A stretch of 64,000 nt of DNA from Propionibacteriaceae bacterium UBA7704 (GTDB lineage Bacteria > Actinomycetota > Actinomycetes > Propionibacteriales > Propionibacteriaceae): positions 213,560 to 277,559 of the forward strand of contig DLGC01000002.1 in assembly GCA_002482525.1 (NCBI GenBank). The letters are read 5' to 3'. The translations under genes were made by a program, and so were the position numbers. The notes beneath the pieces were generated by a model. It did no database searches. It saw only the letters and a list, made by a program, of their open reading frames with translations, and was not told the DNA's origin. Shown in pieces: positions 48,682 through 58,694 of the stretch. Each line of letters begins with the position of its first letter. Positions within the stretch are counted from its first letter, which is position 1.

Positions 48682-48981
48682 TCACAGCTTCAACAAGCTC
48701 GCCGCGTCCATCGATGTGGAACGTCGGGTGCGATAGATGACAATGATGATGCTCAGGCCGACAACGACCTCAGCGGCCGCGACCACCATCACGAAGAAGG
48801 TGGCAACCTGCCCGTCCAGGCCGCCACGAGCCATCGCGAAGGCGACCATGGCCAAGTTGGCAGCATTCAGCATGAGTTCCACCGACATGAAGGCGATCAG
48901 GGCGTTGCGCCGCACCATCACTCCCACCGTGCCGATGGCGAACAGCAGTACGGCCAGAAAAAGGTAGTACTCGGGACTCAT
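48682..48981 (-). CDS. nuoK: NADH-quinone oxidoreductase subunit K
   Basis: A 99-residue three-helix subunit. Glutamates in FMSVELMLNAANLAMVAFA and AAAEVVVGLSIIIVIYRTR are the conserved intramembrane proton-path residues. ATG 48981 overlaps the nuoJ stop, with GAGGAGG upstream. Confidence 0.96.
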   Translation of the reverse strand: MSPEYYLFLAVLLFAIGTVGVMVRRNALIAFMSVELMLNAANLAMVAFAMARGGLDGQVATFFVMVVAAAEVVVGLSIIIVIYRTRRSTSMDAASLLKL

Positions 48982-49784
48982 TCGTCCGCCTCCTCAACTG
49001 ACGTGGACTCGATCTCGGAGAAGGCCTTTGCCGTGGCCTGGGACAGTGCCGGCGCATCGATGATGACCCCGCGAGCGGCCAAGGTCTCCGACACCGAGTG
49101 CTCGCTGACGGTGCCGTCGGGCAGCAGCGCCGGTGTTGCGATCGAGTTGTGCAGGGCCAGCACGCCGGAGTTCGGCAGCGATCCGGGATGGGTGCCCTTC
49201 TCCGCGTAATCGCGCAGACGTTCCTCCGACAGATCCCGTTGCGTCGCCTTGCGACGCACCCGGGCACGTTGGCCCAGGATCATCGCGCCGACCGCTGCGG
49301 TGATGAGGAGCGCCGAAGTGAGTTCGAAAGCGAAGACATAGCGGCCGAAGATCAGCGCGGCCAGGCCTTGCACATTGTCACCGTATTCGGCATTGGCCTG
49401 TTCCAAACCGACGGCCGGGACGCCGGTGATGGCGCCACCGATGCCGAACACGATCAGCGCGAAGATCCCGATCGCGGCCAAAGTGGCGGCCACCCGTTGA
49501 CCGCGCAGCGTCTCCACCAGCGAGTCGGGGGTGTCCACACCGACCAGCATCAGCACGAACAGGAACAGCATCATGATGGCGCCGGTGTAGACGATGATCT
49601 GCACGAAGGTGAGGAACATGGCGTCCAGGCTGGCGTAGAGCACGGCCAGGTTGACCATCGTGAAGGCCATCGACAGTGCGGCGTAGACGGCCTTGCGGAA
49701 CATGATCAGCCCCAGAGCGCCCAGCACCGCCAGCGGGCCGGCGATCCAGAAACTGACCACGCCCAAGGTATCCAACACAATCAT
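48978..49784 (-). CDS. nuoJ: NADH-quinone oxidoreductase subunit J
   Basis: A 268-residue five-helix subunit. VQIIVYTGAIMMLFLFVLML is the family signature with the helix break used in coupling. The C-terminal 90 residues are a soluble extension (from about ARVRRKATQRDLSEERLRDY), usual in Actinobacteria but absent in E. coli. GGAGGTG precedes the ATG, which overlaps the nuoI stop. Confidence 0.95.
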   Translation of the reverse strand: MIVLDTLGVVSFWIAGPLAVLGALGLIMFRKAVYAALSMAFTMVNLAVLYASLDAMFLTFVQIIVYTGAIMMLFLFVLMLVGVDTPDSLVETLRGQRVAATLAAIGIFALIVFGIGGAITGVPAVGLEQANAEYGDNVQGLAALIFGRYVFAFELTSALLITAAVGAMILGQRARVRRKATQRDLSEERLRDYAEKGTHPGSLPNSGVLALHNSIATPALLPDGTVSEHSVSETLAARGVIIDAPALSQATAKAFSEIESTSVEEADE

Positions 49785-50344
49785 CGAGCACCTCCGGTGT
49801 CAGAGTCAGCGATCGGGGTGCGGTTGTCCGGCTTACCGGTCTCGGGCAGCCCCAGGAAGTAGGCGGTCTCGTCCGGGCCGAGGCGTCGAGCGTGCGGCGG
49901 TTCCTCCATGCCGGGCAGCAGCGGCGCCAACAGGCGATCCTTGGTGTAGATCATCTTCTCCCGGGTGAAGTCACCCAGCTTGAAATCGTTGGTCATCGTC
50001 AACGCCCGCGTCGGGCACGCCTCGATGCACAATCCGCACAGGATGCAGCGCAGATAGTTGATCTGGTACACCCGGCCGTAGCGCTCACCCGGTGAGAATC
50101 GCTGCTCGTCGGTGTTGTCCGCGCCCTCGACGTAGATGGCATCGGCGGGGCAGGCCCAGGCGCACAGCTCGCAGCCGACGCACTTCTCCAAGCCGTCCGG
50201 CCACCGGTTCAATTGATGCCGACCGTGGAAACGCGGTGCGGTGATCTTCTCCTTGCCCTTCTCCGGGTAGCCCTGAGTGAAGGTCTTGCGGAACATGGTC
50301 CGGAATGTGACTCCGAACCCGGCCCACGGGTCGAAGATACCCAT
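49781..50344 (-). CDS. nuoI: NADH-quinone oxidoreductase subunit I
   Basis: A 187-residue ferredoxin-like subunit carrying clusters N6a and N6b. The two motifs are CVGCELCAWACPADAIYVEG and CILCGLCIEACPTRALTM, each followed by the fourth cysteine for the partner cluster. It starts directly after the nuoH stop. Confidence 0.97.
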   Translation of the reverse strand: MGIFDPWAGFGVTFRTMFRKTFTQGYPEKGKEKITAPRFHGRHQLNRWPDGLEKCVGCELCAWACPADAIYVEGADNTDEQRFSPGERYGRVYQINYLRCILCGLCIEACPTRALTMTNDFKLGDFTREKMIYTKDRLLAPLLPGMEEPPHARRLGPDETAYFLGLPETGKPDNRTPIADSDTGGAR

Positions 50345-51634
50345 CTACTCGCTCCTCTCAGCAGCGGGTTCGACTTCCTCGGCGACCGAGGCGACCACCT
50401 CGCTCAGCTCGGGCAGCACCTGTCCGGGCATCGGCGGTACCGGGAAACCACCGGCGAAGGCGTCGAACGGACCCTCCGGAACTGGTGGTGGCTCTGGCTT
50501 GGGGCGGTCGGTGACCATGATCAAGGCGAAGACCGCCACCGCAACCAACCCGATCAAGATGTACATCGCTGGGCCGACCATCGGGGTGCGCCGCAAGTAC
50601 TGCATGACGGCGAAGACGACGATCCATACCAACGCCACCGGGATGAGGCCCTTCCAGCCCAGCTTCATGAACTGGTCGTAGCGGAAGCGCGGCAGCGTGC
50701 CTCGCAGCCACACGAAGAAGGCGATCAGCAACTGCACCTTGATGATGAACCAGATCGGGCCCAGCCAGGGGTTGTTCAGCGGTTCGATCAGGTTCAGCGG
50801 CCAGAACGGCAGGTAGCCGCCCAAGAACAGGGTCGTGGCGATGGCCGACACCGTCGCCATGTTGATGTACTCGGCGAGGAAGTAGATCGCGTACTTGAAG
50901 CCGGAGTACTCCGTGATGTAGCCACTGACCAGCTCGGATTCGGCCTCCGGAAGGTCGAACGGTGCGCGGTTGGTTTCGCCCACCATCGAAATCATGTAGA
51001 TCACGAAGGCCGGGATCATCACCGCCCAGTACCAATCCTGCATTCCCACGAATCCGAGCAGACCCGAGGGTTGTGCCTGGGCCTCGACGATCTGGTGGGT
51101 CGACATCGTGCCCGCGTACAGGAAGACCGACACCAGGGCCAGCCCCATGGCGATCTCGTAGGAGATCATCTGCGCGCTGGAGCGCAGCGCGCCCAGCAGC
51201 GAGTAGGGCGAGTTCGACGACCAGCCGGCCAGCACGAAGCCGTAAATGGCCACCGAGGTGACCGCCAGCAGCACCAGGACACCGACCGGCAGGTCAGTGG
51301 CCTGAAGGTAGGTGGTCACGCCGAAGATCTCGACCTGGCCGCCGAAGGGGATCACCGCCCACGCGGTGAAGGCGGCCGTTCCAGCGATCAGCGGCGCGAT
51401 CACGAACAACACCCGGTCGACCATGGACGGGATGAAGTCCTCCTTGAACAGACACTTCATGCCGTCGGCCAGAGCCTGGCCCAGACCCAGCGGTCCGTTC
51501 ATGATCGGCCCCAAGCGGTGCTGCATCTTGCCCACCAACCGGCGCTCGAACCACACATTGAAGATGGTCCAGGTCAGCAGTACCACGAGCAGTACCACGA
51601 CCTTGATCAGCATCAGCCACCACGGATCGTTCAT
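50345..51634 (-). CDS. nuoH: NADH-quinone oxidoreductase subunit H
   Basis: A 429-residue subunit at the junction of the two arms, forming much of the quinone chamber. ERRLVGKMQHRLGP and DLPEAESELVSGYITEYSG are conserved; the acidic residues of the E-channel are in the latter. About 55 extra C-terminal residues are Pro/Glu-rich. GGAGGTGAAG precedes the ATG, which overlaps nuoG. Confidence 0.96.
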   Translation of the reverse strand: MNDPWWLMLIKVVVLLVVLLTWTIFNVWFERRLVGKMQHRLGPIMNGPLGLGQALADGMKCLFKEDFIPSMVDRVLFVIAPLIAGTAAFTAWAVIPFGGQVEIFGVTTYLQATDLPVGVLVLLAVTSVAIYGFVLAGWSSNSPYSLLGALRSSAQMISYEIAMGLALVSVFLYAGTMSTHQIVEAQAQPSGLLGFVGMQDWYWAVMIPAFVIYMISMVGETNRAPFDLPEAESELVSGYITEYSGFKYAIYFLAEYINMATVSAIATTLFLGGYLPFWPLNLIEPLNNPWLGPIWFIIKVQLLIAFFVWLRGTLPRFRYDQFMKLGWKGLIPVALVWIVVFAVMQYLRRTPMVGPAMYILIGLVAVAVFALIMVTDRPKPEPPPVPEGPFDAFAGGFPVPPMPGQVLPELSEVVASVAEEVEPAAERSE

Positions 51635-54063
51635 TCTTCACCTCCATGGTCCACAGTCACGGCATCGCCGTAGACCACGCCCAATTCGCTCAGTGGCGTA
51701 CCCGGCGAATTCATCGGCACCCACACAGTTGCGTCGGCCATGTCCTTGCAGATCTGCACCGGCAACCGGAACCACGAATCGCCATTGCTGATCTCCAGCA
51801 CGTCGCCGTCGCTGACTCCGACCTGCTGCGCCATTGCCGGGTTGACTTTGGCGACGCTGGGTTTCGCGGTAGCGGCCAACGCCGGCTCACCATCTTGGCT
51901 GCGGCCACCGTCGAGCAGCATGCGCCAGGTGGCCAGCTTCGCCGATACTCCCTCATGCTGCTCGCCGTGGGAGGACCGCAACGGCTGGCTGCGTGGACGC
52001 AGCGCCTTCAGTTCGACGCGCTGCTCACCGGTGCCGAGCTCGATGAACTCGGCGCGGGCCTGCGCCTCGGAGCGGAAGCCCAACGGCTTCTCCATGGCGT
52101 CGGCGAGAGCGGCGAGCACCCTCAGGTCGGTCATCGGTGCCCGGGTCTGGCGCACCACCTTGTTGACGCGTCCAGTGCGGTGTTCCCAGTTCATGAAGGT
52201 GCCGGAGTGTTCCTCCAGTAGTGAGACCGGGAAGACGACATCGGCACGCTCGGTGACTTCGGAGTGGCGGGTCTCCAAGGAAATCACGAACCGTGCTGCG
52301 TCCACCGAGGCACGGGCGGCTTCGGCATCGGCGAAATCAGACAGTTCGACACCACCGATCAGCAGCGCTTCGATTTCACCGGTTGCGGCCGCGGCCAGCA
52401 TGCTGGCGGCGTCGAGGCCTTCCAGGGGCGGCAGCGAGTCGACACCCCAATGGGTCGCAACATCGACGCGAGCGGCAACGTTGGAAACCGCTCGGGCGCC
52501 CGGCAGCAAGCCGGGGAGGCAGCCGGCTTCGATGGCACCGCGCTCGGCGGCGCGGCGCGGGATCCAGGCGAAACGGGCTCCGGCCGCGGTGGCCTTGGTG
52601 ACCACGGCCTCCAGGGCACCCGACACCAACCCAGCGCGCTCGCCGACCAGGATCACATCGGAGCTGGTCAGCTCCAGTTCGGTGATCGCTGCGGTCTCGC
52701 CACCCGGAGCGGTGGCCACCACCGTGGCGTTCAGCTTCCGGTTGCCGTTGCTGAGCAGTGGTGCGATGGCCACCACGGTCAAGCCGCGTTTGCGCACCGC
52801 TTTGCGCAGCCGCAGGAAGACCATCGGTGACTCTTCCTCGGGTTCGAAGCCCACCAGGATGACCCGCTCGGCGGCCTCGAGGGCGCTGTAGGTCACCGTC
52901 GAAGCGGCGTCCAGGGTGCGTCCGGCGACTTCGGTGATCAGGAAGGCCGACTCGTCGGCGCCGTAGGGACGGCTGCGGTAGTCGACGTTGTTGGTTCCCA
53001 GGACGGCGCGCGCGAACTTCGCATAGGCGTAGCCGTCCTCCATCGTCACGCGCCCACCGGTGATCACACCAACGTTGCGACCGGCCGCCGACAGTCCGGC
53101 GACAGCGGCGTCGATGGCCTCCGGCCAGGACGCGGGCTGCAGCTCGCCGTCGACGCGAACCATCGGGGTGGTGATGCGGTCGTCGCCTCGGCCCGACACG
53201 AAGGCGAAGCGGCCCTTGTCACAGTTCCACTCTTCGTTGATCTGGGGCGCATTGGCGGCCAGTCGACGCCGAATCACACCGTGGCGGTGGTCGGTTCGAA
53301 GCTGACATCCCGACGCGCAGCCTTCGCAGGTGACGTCGGTGGACACCAGATCGAAGGGCCGGCTCTGGAAGCGGTAGGCGGCCGAGGTCAGCGCGCCGAC
53401 CGGGCAGATCTGCACCACATTGCCCGAGAAGTAGGAGTCGTAGGGCTCCTCGGCGTAGCGGCCCACCTGCTGCAGGGCGCCACGCTCCACCAGGCTGATG
53501 AAGGGATCGCCGGCGATCTGCTCGGAGAAGCGGGTGCAGCGAGCGCACAGCACGCACCGTTCCCGATCCAGCAGGATCTGTGCCGAGATCGGCACCGGCT
53601 TGGGGAAGGTTCGCTTGACGCCCTCATAGCGGGACTCGCCGCCACCACTGCTCAGCGCCTGGTTCTGTAGCGGGCATTCGCCGCCTTTGTCGCAGATCGG
53701 GCAATCCAGCGGGTGGTTGATCAACAGCAGTTCCAGCATGCCGCGCTGTGACTTGGCGGCCACCTCGGAGGTGCGCTGGGTGTTGATCTGCATCCCGGCA
53801 GCGACCTCCAGGGTGCAGGACGCCTGCGGCTTGGGGAAGCCGCGGCCGTTGCCGGCATCAGGAACCTCCACCAGGCACTGCCGACAGGCGCCGGCCGGGT
53901 CCAGCAGGGGGTGGTCACAGAACCGAGGAATCGCGATCCCGATCTGCTCGGCGGCGCGGATGGCCAGGGTGCCCTTGGGCACTGTGACCTCGATACCGTC
54001 GATGCTCAGCGTCACCGTCTCCACCGGTGCTGGCGCCTGCTCGGTCTTGGTCTCCACGCTCAC
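51631..54063 (-). CDS. nuoG: NADH-quinone oxidoreductase subunit G
   Basis: An 810-residue iron-sulfur subunit. N-terminal motifs are RFCDHPLLDPAGACRQC (2Fe-2S N1b), HPLDCPICDKGGECPLQ (N5 with its histidine and N4) and CVLCARCTRFSEQIAGD. TDVTCEGCASGCQLRTDH followed by a distant EEWNCDKGRF gives the four cysteines of the extra cluster N7, present only in some bacteria. The rest is a molybdopterin-oxidoreductase-like domain without catalytic role. GTG 54063 has AAGGAGGTCC upstream. Confidence 0.96.
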   Translation of the reverse strand: MSVETKTEQAPAPVETVTLSIDGIEVTVPKGTLAIRAAEQIGIAIPRFCDHPLLDPAGACRQCLVEVPDAGNGRGFPKPQASCTLEVAAGMQINTQRTSEVAAKSQRGMLELLLINHPLDCPICDKGGECPLQNQALSSGGGESRYEGVKRTFPKPVPISAQILLDRERCVLCARCTRFSEQIAGDPFISLVERGALQQVGRYAEEPYDSYFSGNVVQICPVGALTSAAYRFQSRPFDLVSTDVTCEGCASGCQLRTDHRHGVIRRRLAANAPQINEEWNCDKGRFAFVSGRGDDRITTPMVRVDGELQPASWPEAIDAAVAGLSAAGRNVGVITGGRVTMEDGYAYAKFARAVLGTNNVDYRSRPYGADESAFLITEVAGRTLDAASTVTYSALEAAERVILVGFEPEEESPMVFLRLRKAVRKRGLTVVAIAPLLSNGNRKLNATVVATAPGGETAAITELELTSSDVILVGERAGLVSGALEAVVTKATAAGARFAWIPRRAAERGAIEAGCLPGLLPGARAVSNVAARVDVATHWGVDSLPPLEGLDAASMLAAAATGEIEALLIGGVELSDFADAEAARASVDAARFVISLETRHSEVTERADVVFPVSLLEEHSGTFMNWEHRTGRVNKVVRQTRAPMTDLRVLAALADAMEKPLGFRSEAQARAEFIELGTGEQRVELKALRPRSQPLRSSHGEQHEGVSAKLATWRMLLDGGRSQDGEPALAATAKPSVAKVNPAMAQQVGVSDGDVLEISNGDSWFRLPVQICKDMADATVWVPMNSPGTPLSELGVVYGDAVTVDHGGEE

Positions 54064-55382
54064 GCCCGGACCTCCTTGGACTCACTGGTGGCGAACAGTG
54101 CGCTGCGCTCATAGGGGAACGCTTCCCAGGCCGGGGTGGTGGTTCCGGCTTCGAACTCGGCTCGGAAGTGACGCACCGCGCTGGTGACACAGGCGACGGC
54201 ACCATCGGCGAGAGCACAGAAGGACTTGCCGCCGACATTGTCCGCAACGTCGAGAAGCTTGTCGACGTCGCCGGCTTCGGCGGTGCCCGCTTCGATCTTG
54301 CGCAGGATCTGCACCAGCCACCAGTTGCCTTCACGACACGGCGTGCACTTGCCACAGGATTCGTGCTTGTAGAACTCCAGCCACCGCAGCGTGGTTCGCA
54401 CCACGGAGGTGGTTTCGTCGAAGATCTGCAGAGCCTTGGTGCCCAGCATGGTGCCGGCCCCGGCCATCCCCTCGTAGTCCAGCGGCACGTCCAGGTGTTC
54501 GGCGGTCAGGATCGGGGTCGAGGATCCGCCCGGCGTCCAGAACTTCAACTCATGACCGGCCCGAATGCCGCCGGCCAGGTCGAGCAACTCGCGCAATGTG
54601 ATGCCCAGCGGAGCTTCGAACTGTCCGGGATTGGCGACGTGACCCGACAGTGAGTAGATGGTGAAGCCCTTGGACTTCTCCGTCCCCATCGAGGAAAACC
54701 ACTCAGCCCCGTTGGCGATGATGCTCGGCACGCTGGAGATCGACTCCACGTTGTTGATCACCGTCGGCGAGGCGTACAAGCCGGCCACCGCCGGGAACGG
54801 CGGACGCAACCGGGGTTGGCCGCGCCGACCTTCCAACGAATCCAGCAGTGCGGTTTCCTCGCCACAGATGTAGGCCCCGGCTCCGGCGTGGACGATGATG
54901 TCCAAGTCGTACCCGGAGCCCAGGATGTCTTTGCCCAGCAACCCGGCCTCGTAGGCCTCAGCGACCGCGGCCTGCACTCTGCGATGGATGTGCAGCACTT
55001 CCCCGCGGATGTAGACGAAGGCGGTGTGGCAACCAATGGCGTAGGAGGAGATGATCATGCCCTCCACCAGGGTGTGCGGACTCGCCAGCAACAGCGGCAT
55101 GTCCTTGCAGGTGCCCGGTTCGGACTCATCACCGTTGACCACCAGGTATTTGGGATTCGGATTGTCCTTGGGCACGAAGCTCCACTTCATGCCGGTCGGG
55201 AAACCTGCACCACCGCGTCCGCGCAACCCCGAATCCTTGACCACCCCGGTGACCTCGTCGGGGGTCATCTTCAGGGCCTTGGCCAAGGCCTGGTAGCCAC
55301 CGGATGCCCGGTAGCTCTCGAGCTTCCAGGACGATTCTGTGCCCCAGTTCGCGCTGAGTACTGGAGTGAGAGTGTCGGTCAT
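54060..55382 (-). CDS. nuoF: NADH-quinone oxidoreductase subunit F
   Basis: A 440-residue NADH-binding subunit with FMN and cluster N3. GRGGAGFPTGMKW binds FMN, GAGAYICGEETALLDSLEG binds NADH and FMN, and ESCGKCTPCREGNWW plus a later cysteine bind the 4Fe-4S cluster. Its ATG overlaps the nuoE stop by one base (TGATG) and no ribosome site is visible, so it depends on coupling. Confidence 0.97.
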   Translation of the reverse strand: MTDTLTPVLSANWGTESSWKLESYRASGGYQALAKALKMTPDEVTGVVKDSGLRGRGGAGFPTGMKWSFVPKDNPNPKYLVVNGDESEPGTCKDMPLLLASPHTLVEGMIISSYAIGCHTAFVYIRGEVLHIHRRVQAAVAEAYEAGLLGKDILGSGYDLDIIVHAGAGAYICGEETALLDSLEGRRGQPRLRPPFPAVAGLYASPTVINNVESISSVPSIIANGAEWFSSMGTEKSKGFTIYSLSGHVANPGQFEAPLGITLRELLDLAGGIRAGHELKFWTPGGSSTPILTAEHLDVPLDYEGMAGAGTMLGTKALQIFDETTSVVRTTLRWLEFYKHESCGKCTPCREGNWWLVQILRKIEAGTAEAGDVDKLLDVADNVGGKSFCALADGAVACVTSAVRHFRAEFEAGTTTPAWEAFPYERSALFATSESKEVRA

Positions 55383-56098
55383 CAGTTGAGCCCACCCTTC
55401 GGTGCGGCCCAGCCCTTGTCGTCGGCGATCTTCTTGCCCAACAGGGACGCCCCACCCGCGCTGGGCCCCTCGTCGGCACGGCCGTCAGGGAATCCGGCCA
55501 GCACCCGCTCGGCTTCACGCCAGCTGGTGATGGTGGCACCGCGAGTAGAGCTGACCTCGCGATCGGCAGCAAGATCATCGAGCAACTGCTCGGCCTTCTC
55601 CGGGGTCATGTTGTCCATGAACTCCCAGTTGACCATCAGCACCGGCGCGAAATCGCAGGCGGCGTTGCATTCGATGCGTTCCAGGCTGAACTTCCCGTCC
55701 GGCGTGGTCTGGTCGGGTTCGATGCCGAGTTTCTCCGACACCTTCTCCAGCAGGATGTCGCCACCCATGACCGCACACAGCGCGGTGGTGCACACCCCGA
55801 TGTGATGCTGCCCGGCCGGGGTGCGGCGGTACATCGTGTAGAAGGTGGCCACCCCAGAAACCTGAGCAGCGGTGATGCCCAGGATCTCGGCGCAGGCCTT
55901 GATGCCCGCCGGCGAGATCCGGCCATCGACGCTTTGGACCAGATGCAGCATCGGCATCAGAGCCGAACGGGCCTGCGGATAGCGACTCGCGAGTTCGCGC
56001 AGCTCCGTCAGTGTCGTCTCGTCGATGTTGGTGCTGGTGTCGGTCATGTCCACACTCCCCGACTCGGGGAAATAGGACGTGAATTCGTGACCGCTCAT
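55382..56098 (-). CDS. nuoE: NADH-quinone oxidoreductase subunit E
   Basis: A 238-residue thioredoxin-fold subunit with 2Fe-2S cluster N1a. The four ligands are in HIGVCTTALCAVMGG and ECNAACDFAPVL. ATG 56098 overlaps the nuoD stop as ATGA with GGGAGGC upstream; ATG 56047 (MTDTSTN) with its own GGGGAG is a credible shorter start. Confidence 0.94.
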   Translation of the reverse strand: MSGHEFTSYFPESGSVDMTDTSTNIDETTLTELRELASRYPQARSALMPMLHLVQSVDGRISPAGIKACAEILGITAAQVSGVATFYTMYRRTPAGQHHIGVCTTALCAVMGGDILLEKVSEKLGIEPDQTTPDGKFSLERIECNAACDFAPVLMVNWEFMDNMTPEKAEQLLDDLAADREVSSTRGATITSWREAERVLAGFPDGRADEGPSAGGASLLGKKIADDKGWAAPKGGLN

Positions 56099-57438
56099 CG
56101 GTCGACGCCTCCCATCACTGGGTCGATTGAACCGACCGAAACCACGATGTCGGCGAGCATGCCGCCCTCGCACTGAATCGGTATGGACTGCAGATGGTTG
56201 AATCCTGGGTCGCGCATGTGCGCCCGGTAGGGTTTCGTGCCGCCGTCGGAGACCACGTGGCAGCCGAGTTCACCCTTGGGGCTTTCGATCGGCACGTAGG
56301 CCTGACCGGCCGGGACCCGGAAGCCCTCGGTGACCAGCTTGAAGTGATGGATCAACGCCTCCATGGACTGCCCCATGATGTGCTTGATGTGCTCATTGGA
56401 GTTGCCCTGACCGTCGGAGCCCACCGACAGTTGCGCCGGCCAGCCGATCTTCGGATCGTCGACCATCACCGGCTCACCGGTGGACGCCTCCAACCGGTCA
56501 GCGCATTGCTTGACGATCTTCAGGCTCTCCCACATCTCGTCCAGCCGCACCCGGAACCGTCCATAGGAGTCGGAGGTGTCCCAGGTCGGAATGTCGAACT
56601 CATAGTTCTCATAGCCGCAGTAGGGCCGCTTCTTGCGCAGATCCCAGTCGTAGCCGGTGGCTCGCAGCATCGGCCCGGTGACGCCCAGCGCGAAGCAGGC
56701 TGCCAGATCCTGGTAGCCGATGCCGCACATGCGGCCCTTGAAGATGGGGTTCTCATTGCAGAACGCCGCATATTCGGGAAGATGCTTCTCCAGCCAGGTG
56801 ATCAAGTCGCGCAGTTGGGCGATCGCGGTCTCCGGCAGATCAGTGGCGACACCACCAGGACGGATGTAAGCGTGATTCATCCGCAAACCGGTGACCGCCT
56901 CCAGGAAGTCCAGGATGACCTCACGCTCACGGAAGCCGATCGTCATGACCGTCAGTGCGCCGATCTCCATGCCGCCGGTGCCGATCGCCACCAGGTGGGA
57001 GGAGATTCGGTTCAACTCCATCATCAGGATGCGGATGTCGTTGGCGCGGGTCGGGATCTGGTCTTCGATGCCCAGCAGCCGCTCCACCGACAGGCAGTAG
57101 GCGACCTCATTGAACAGCGGGGTCAGATAGTCCATGCGGGTCACGAAGGTGGTGCCCTGGGTCCAGGACCGGTACTCCATGTTCTTCTCGATGCCGGTAT
57201 GCAGGAAGCCGATGCCCGGACGGATCTTGGTCACGGTTTCGCCATCGCACTCCACCATCAGGCGCAACACACCGTGAGTGGACGGGTGCTGCGGGCCCAT
57301 GTTGATGACCAGCGTCTCGTCCTCGCGGGAGGCATGATCGGCGGCGATCTCGTCGAAGTCGCCGCCCATCGCGGTGTAGACCGCGCCCTCGCTGGCGTCT
57401 TCGCCGGTGCCGGCGTAGTAGTCGGTCTGCTCCTTCAT
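56095..57438 (-). CDS. nuoD: NADH-quinone oxidoreductase subunit D
   Basis: A 447-residue subunit of the quinone site, related to hydrogenase large subunits but without their cysteines. NMGPQHPSTHGVLRLMVECD has the quinone-ligating His, and IGFLHTGIEKNMEYR and SPKGELGCHVVSDG are family blocks. ATG 57438 has GGAGGAG upstream and overlaps nuoC; the reading to 57624 runs into nuoC and is rejected. Confidence 0.97.
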   Translation of the reverse strand: MKEQTDYYAGTGEDASEGAVYTAMGGDFDEIAADHASREDETLVINMGPQHPSTHGVLRLMVECDGETVTKIRPGIGFLHTGIEKNMEYRSWTQGTTFVTRMDYLTPLFNEVAYCLSVERLLGIEDQIPTRANDIRILMMELNRISSHLVAIGTGGMEIGALTVMTIGFREREVILDFLEAVTGLRMNHAYIRPGGVATDLPETAIAQLRDLITWLEKHLPEYAAFCNENPIFKGRMCGIGYQDLAACFALGVTGPMLRATGYDWDLRKKRPYCGYENYEFDIPTWDTSDSYGRFRVRLDEMWESLKIVKQCADRLEASTGEPVMVDDPKIGWPAQLSVGSDGQGNSNEHIKHIMGQSMEALIHHFKLVTEGFRVPAGQAYVPIESPKGELGCHVVSDGGTKPYRAHMRDPGFNHLQSIPIQCEGGMLADIVVSVGSIDPVMGGVDR

Positions 57439-58124
57439 CGGTAGCTCCTCCGTTCGTCCACCGGTTGCACCACAGCACCCTTGAACTCCACCGGGATCCC
57501 GCCCAGCGGGTAATCCTTGCGTTGAGGGTGTCCAACCCAGTCGTCCGGCATCAGGATGCGGGTCAGGTGGGGATGGCCGTCGAAGATGATTCCGAACATG
57601 TCCCAGGCCTCGCGCTCGTGCCAATCCATTGCGGGATAGACGGCCACTGAGCTCGGCACGTGCGGATCGGTATCGGGACAGGTCACTTCCAGGCGTAGCC
57701 GACGATTGTGGGTCATCGACTGCAACTCATAGACGACATGCAGTTCGGCATCGGTGTCGTGGGGGTAGTGCACGCCGGAGGCTGAGGCACAGAATTCAAA
57801 GCGCAGGTGAGCGTCATCGCGCACGACCTGCATCACCTCGACCAGCTTCTCGCGCGGGATGTACACGGTGAACTCGCCTCGATCCACCACGACCTTGCTG
57901 ACGCCGTCGGGCACCAGCTCGATCAGGCGTTCGTAGATCGCATCGAAGTAGGACCCGAATGGAGGGGTCGATCCGGTCACCGTGGGGAGCGGCCGAACTA
58001 GGCCGCCGTAGCCGGAGGTGTCACCGGTGCCCTCGCTCCACATGCCCTTGCGGACCGCGACCGGCTTGGTCTCGGCGGCCTCGGGCGTCGCAGGCAGGTT
58101 CTCGCCGGATACCTGGTCGCTCAT
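57435..58124 (-). CDS. nuoC: NADH-quinone oxidoreductase subunit C
   Basis: A 229-residue peripheral-arm subunit. The 30-kDa signature is in ERGAWDMFGI-like form here as WHEREAWDMFGIIFDGHPHL, followed by RILMPDDWVGHPQRKDYPL. The N-terminus has about 60 extra residues. Separate from nuoD, unlike the E. coli fusion. Start overlaps the nuoB stop. Confidence 0.96.
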   Translation of the reverse strand: MSDQVSGENLPATPEAAETKPVAVRKGMWSEGTGDTSGYGGLVRPLPTVTGSTPPFGSYFDAIYERLIELVPDGVSKVVVDRGEFTVYIPREKLVEVMQVVRDDAHLRFEFCASASGVHYPHDTDAELHVVYELQSMTHNRRLRLEVTCPDTDPHVPSSVAVYPAMDWHEREAWDMFGIIFDGHPHLTRILMPDDWVGHPQRKDYPLGGIPVEFKGAVVQPVDERRSYR

Positions 58125-58678
58125 CGCATCAGACCCTTCATCTCATGGGTGGCCGGTGCGGTCAGCGCGGCGGCCTCATTGGCTTCGCGCACCGCGACCG
58201 CGTGTGCTCCGGCCGGACGCTTGGAGACGACCTGCTCGCGCAGCTTGAAGATGGCGTCGATGAGCATGTCCGGACGCGGCGGACATCCGGGCACATAGAT
58301 GTCGACCGGGACCAGGTGATCGCCGCCCTGGACAATCGCGTAGTTGTTGAACATGCCGCCGCTGGAGGCGCAGACGCCCATCGCCAGTACCCACTTGGGT
58401 TCGGGCATCTGGTCGTACACCTGGCGCAGCACCGGGGCCATCTTCTGACTGATCCGTCCGGCGATGATCATGAGGTCGGCCTGACGTGGTGAGGCGCGGA
58501 ACACTTCCTGGCCCCAGCGACCGGAGTCGAAACGCGGAGTTCCGAAACTCATCATCTCGATCGAGCAGCAGGCCAGACCGAACGTCGCCGGCCACAGCGA
58601 CGCCGACCTCATCCAGCCGAATACACCTTCGACCGTGGTCAGCAGGACGCCCTCGGGAAGTCTGTCTTCAATACCCAT
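58121..58678 (-). CDS. nuoB: NADH-quinone oxidoreductase subunit B
   Basis: A 185-residue subunit holding cluster N2, the final electron donor to quinone. Ligands are the adjacent cysteines in GLACCSIEMM, plus GVCASSGGMF and VPGCPPRPD. ATG 58678 has GAGAGGT upstream and gives MGIEDRLPEG; the longer reading to 58729 overlaps nuoA and is rejected. It is 16 bases after nuoA. Confidence 0.97.
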   Translation of the reverse strand: MGIEDRLPEGVLLTTVEGVFGWMRSASLWPATFGLACCSIEMMSFGTPRFDSGRWGQEVFRASPRQADLMIIAGRISQKMAPVLRQVYDQMPEPKWVLAMGVCASSGGMFNNYAIVQGGDHLVPVDIYVPGCPPRPDMLIDAIFKLREQVVSKRPAGAHAVAVREANEAAALTAPATHEMKGLMR

Positions 58679-58694
58679 GCTTATACCTCTCGCC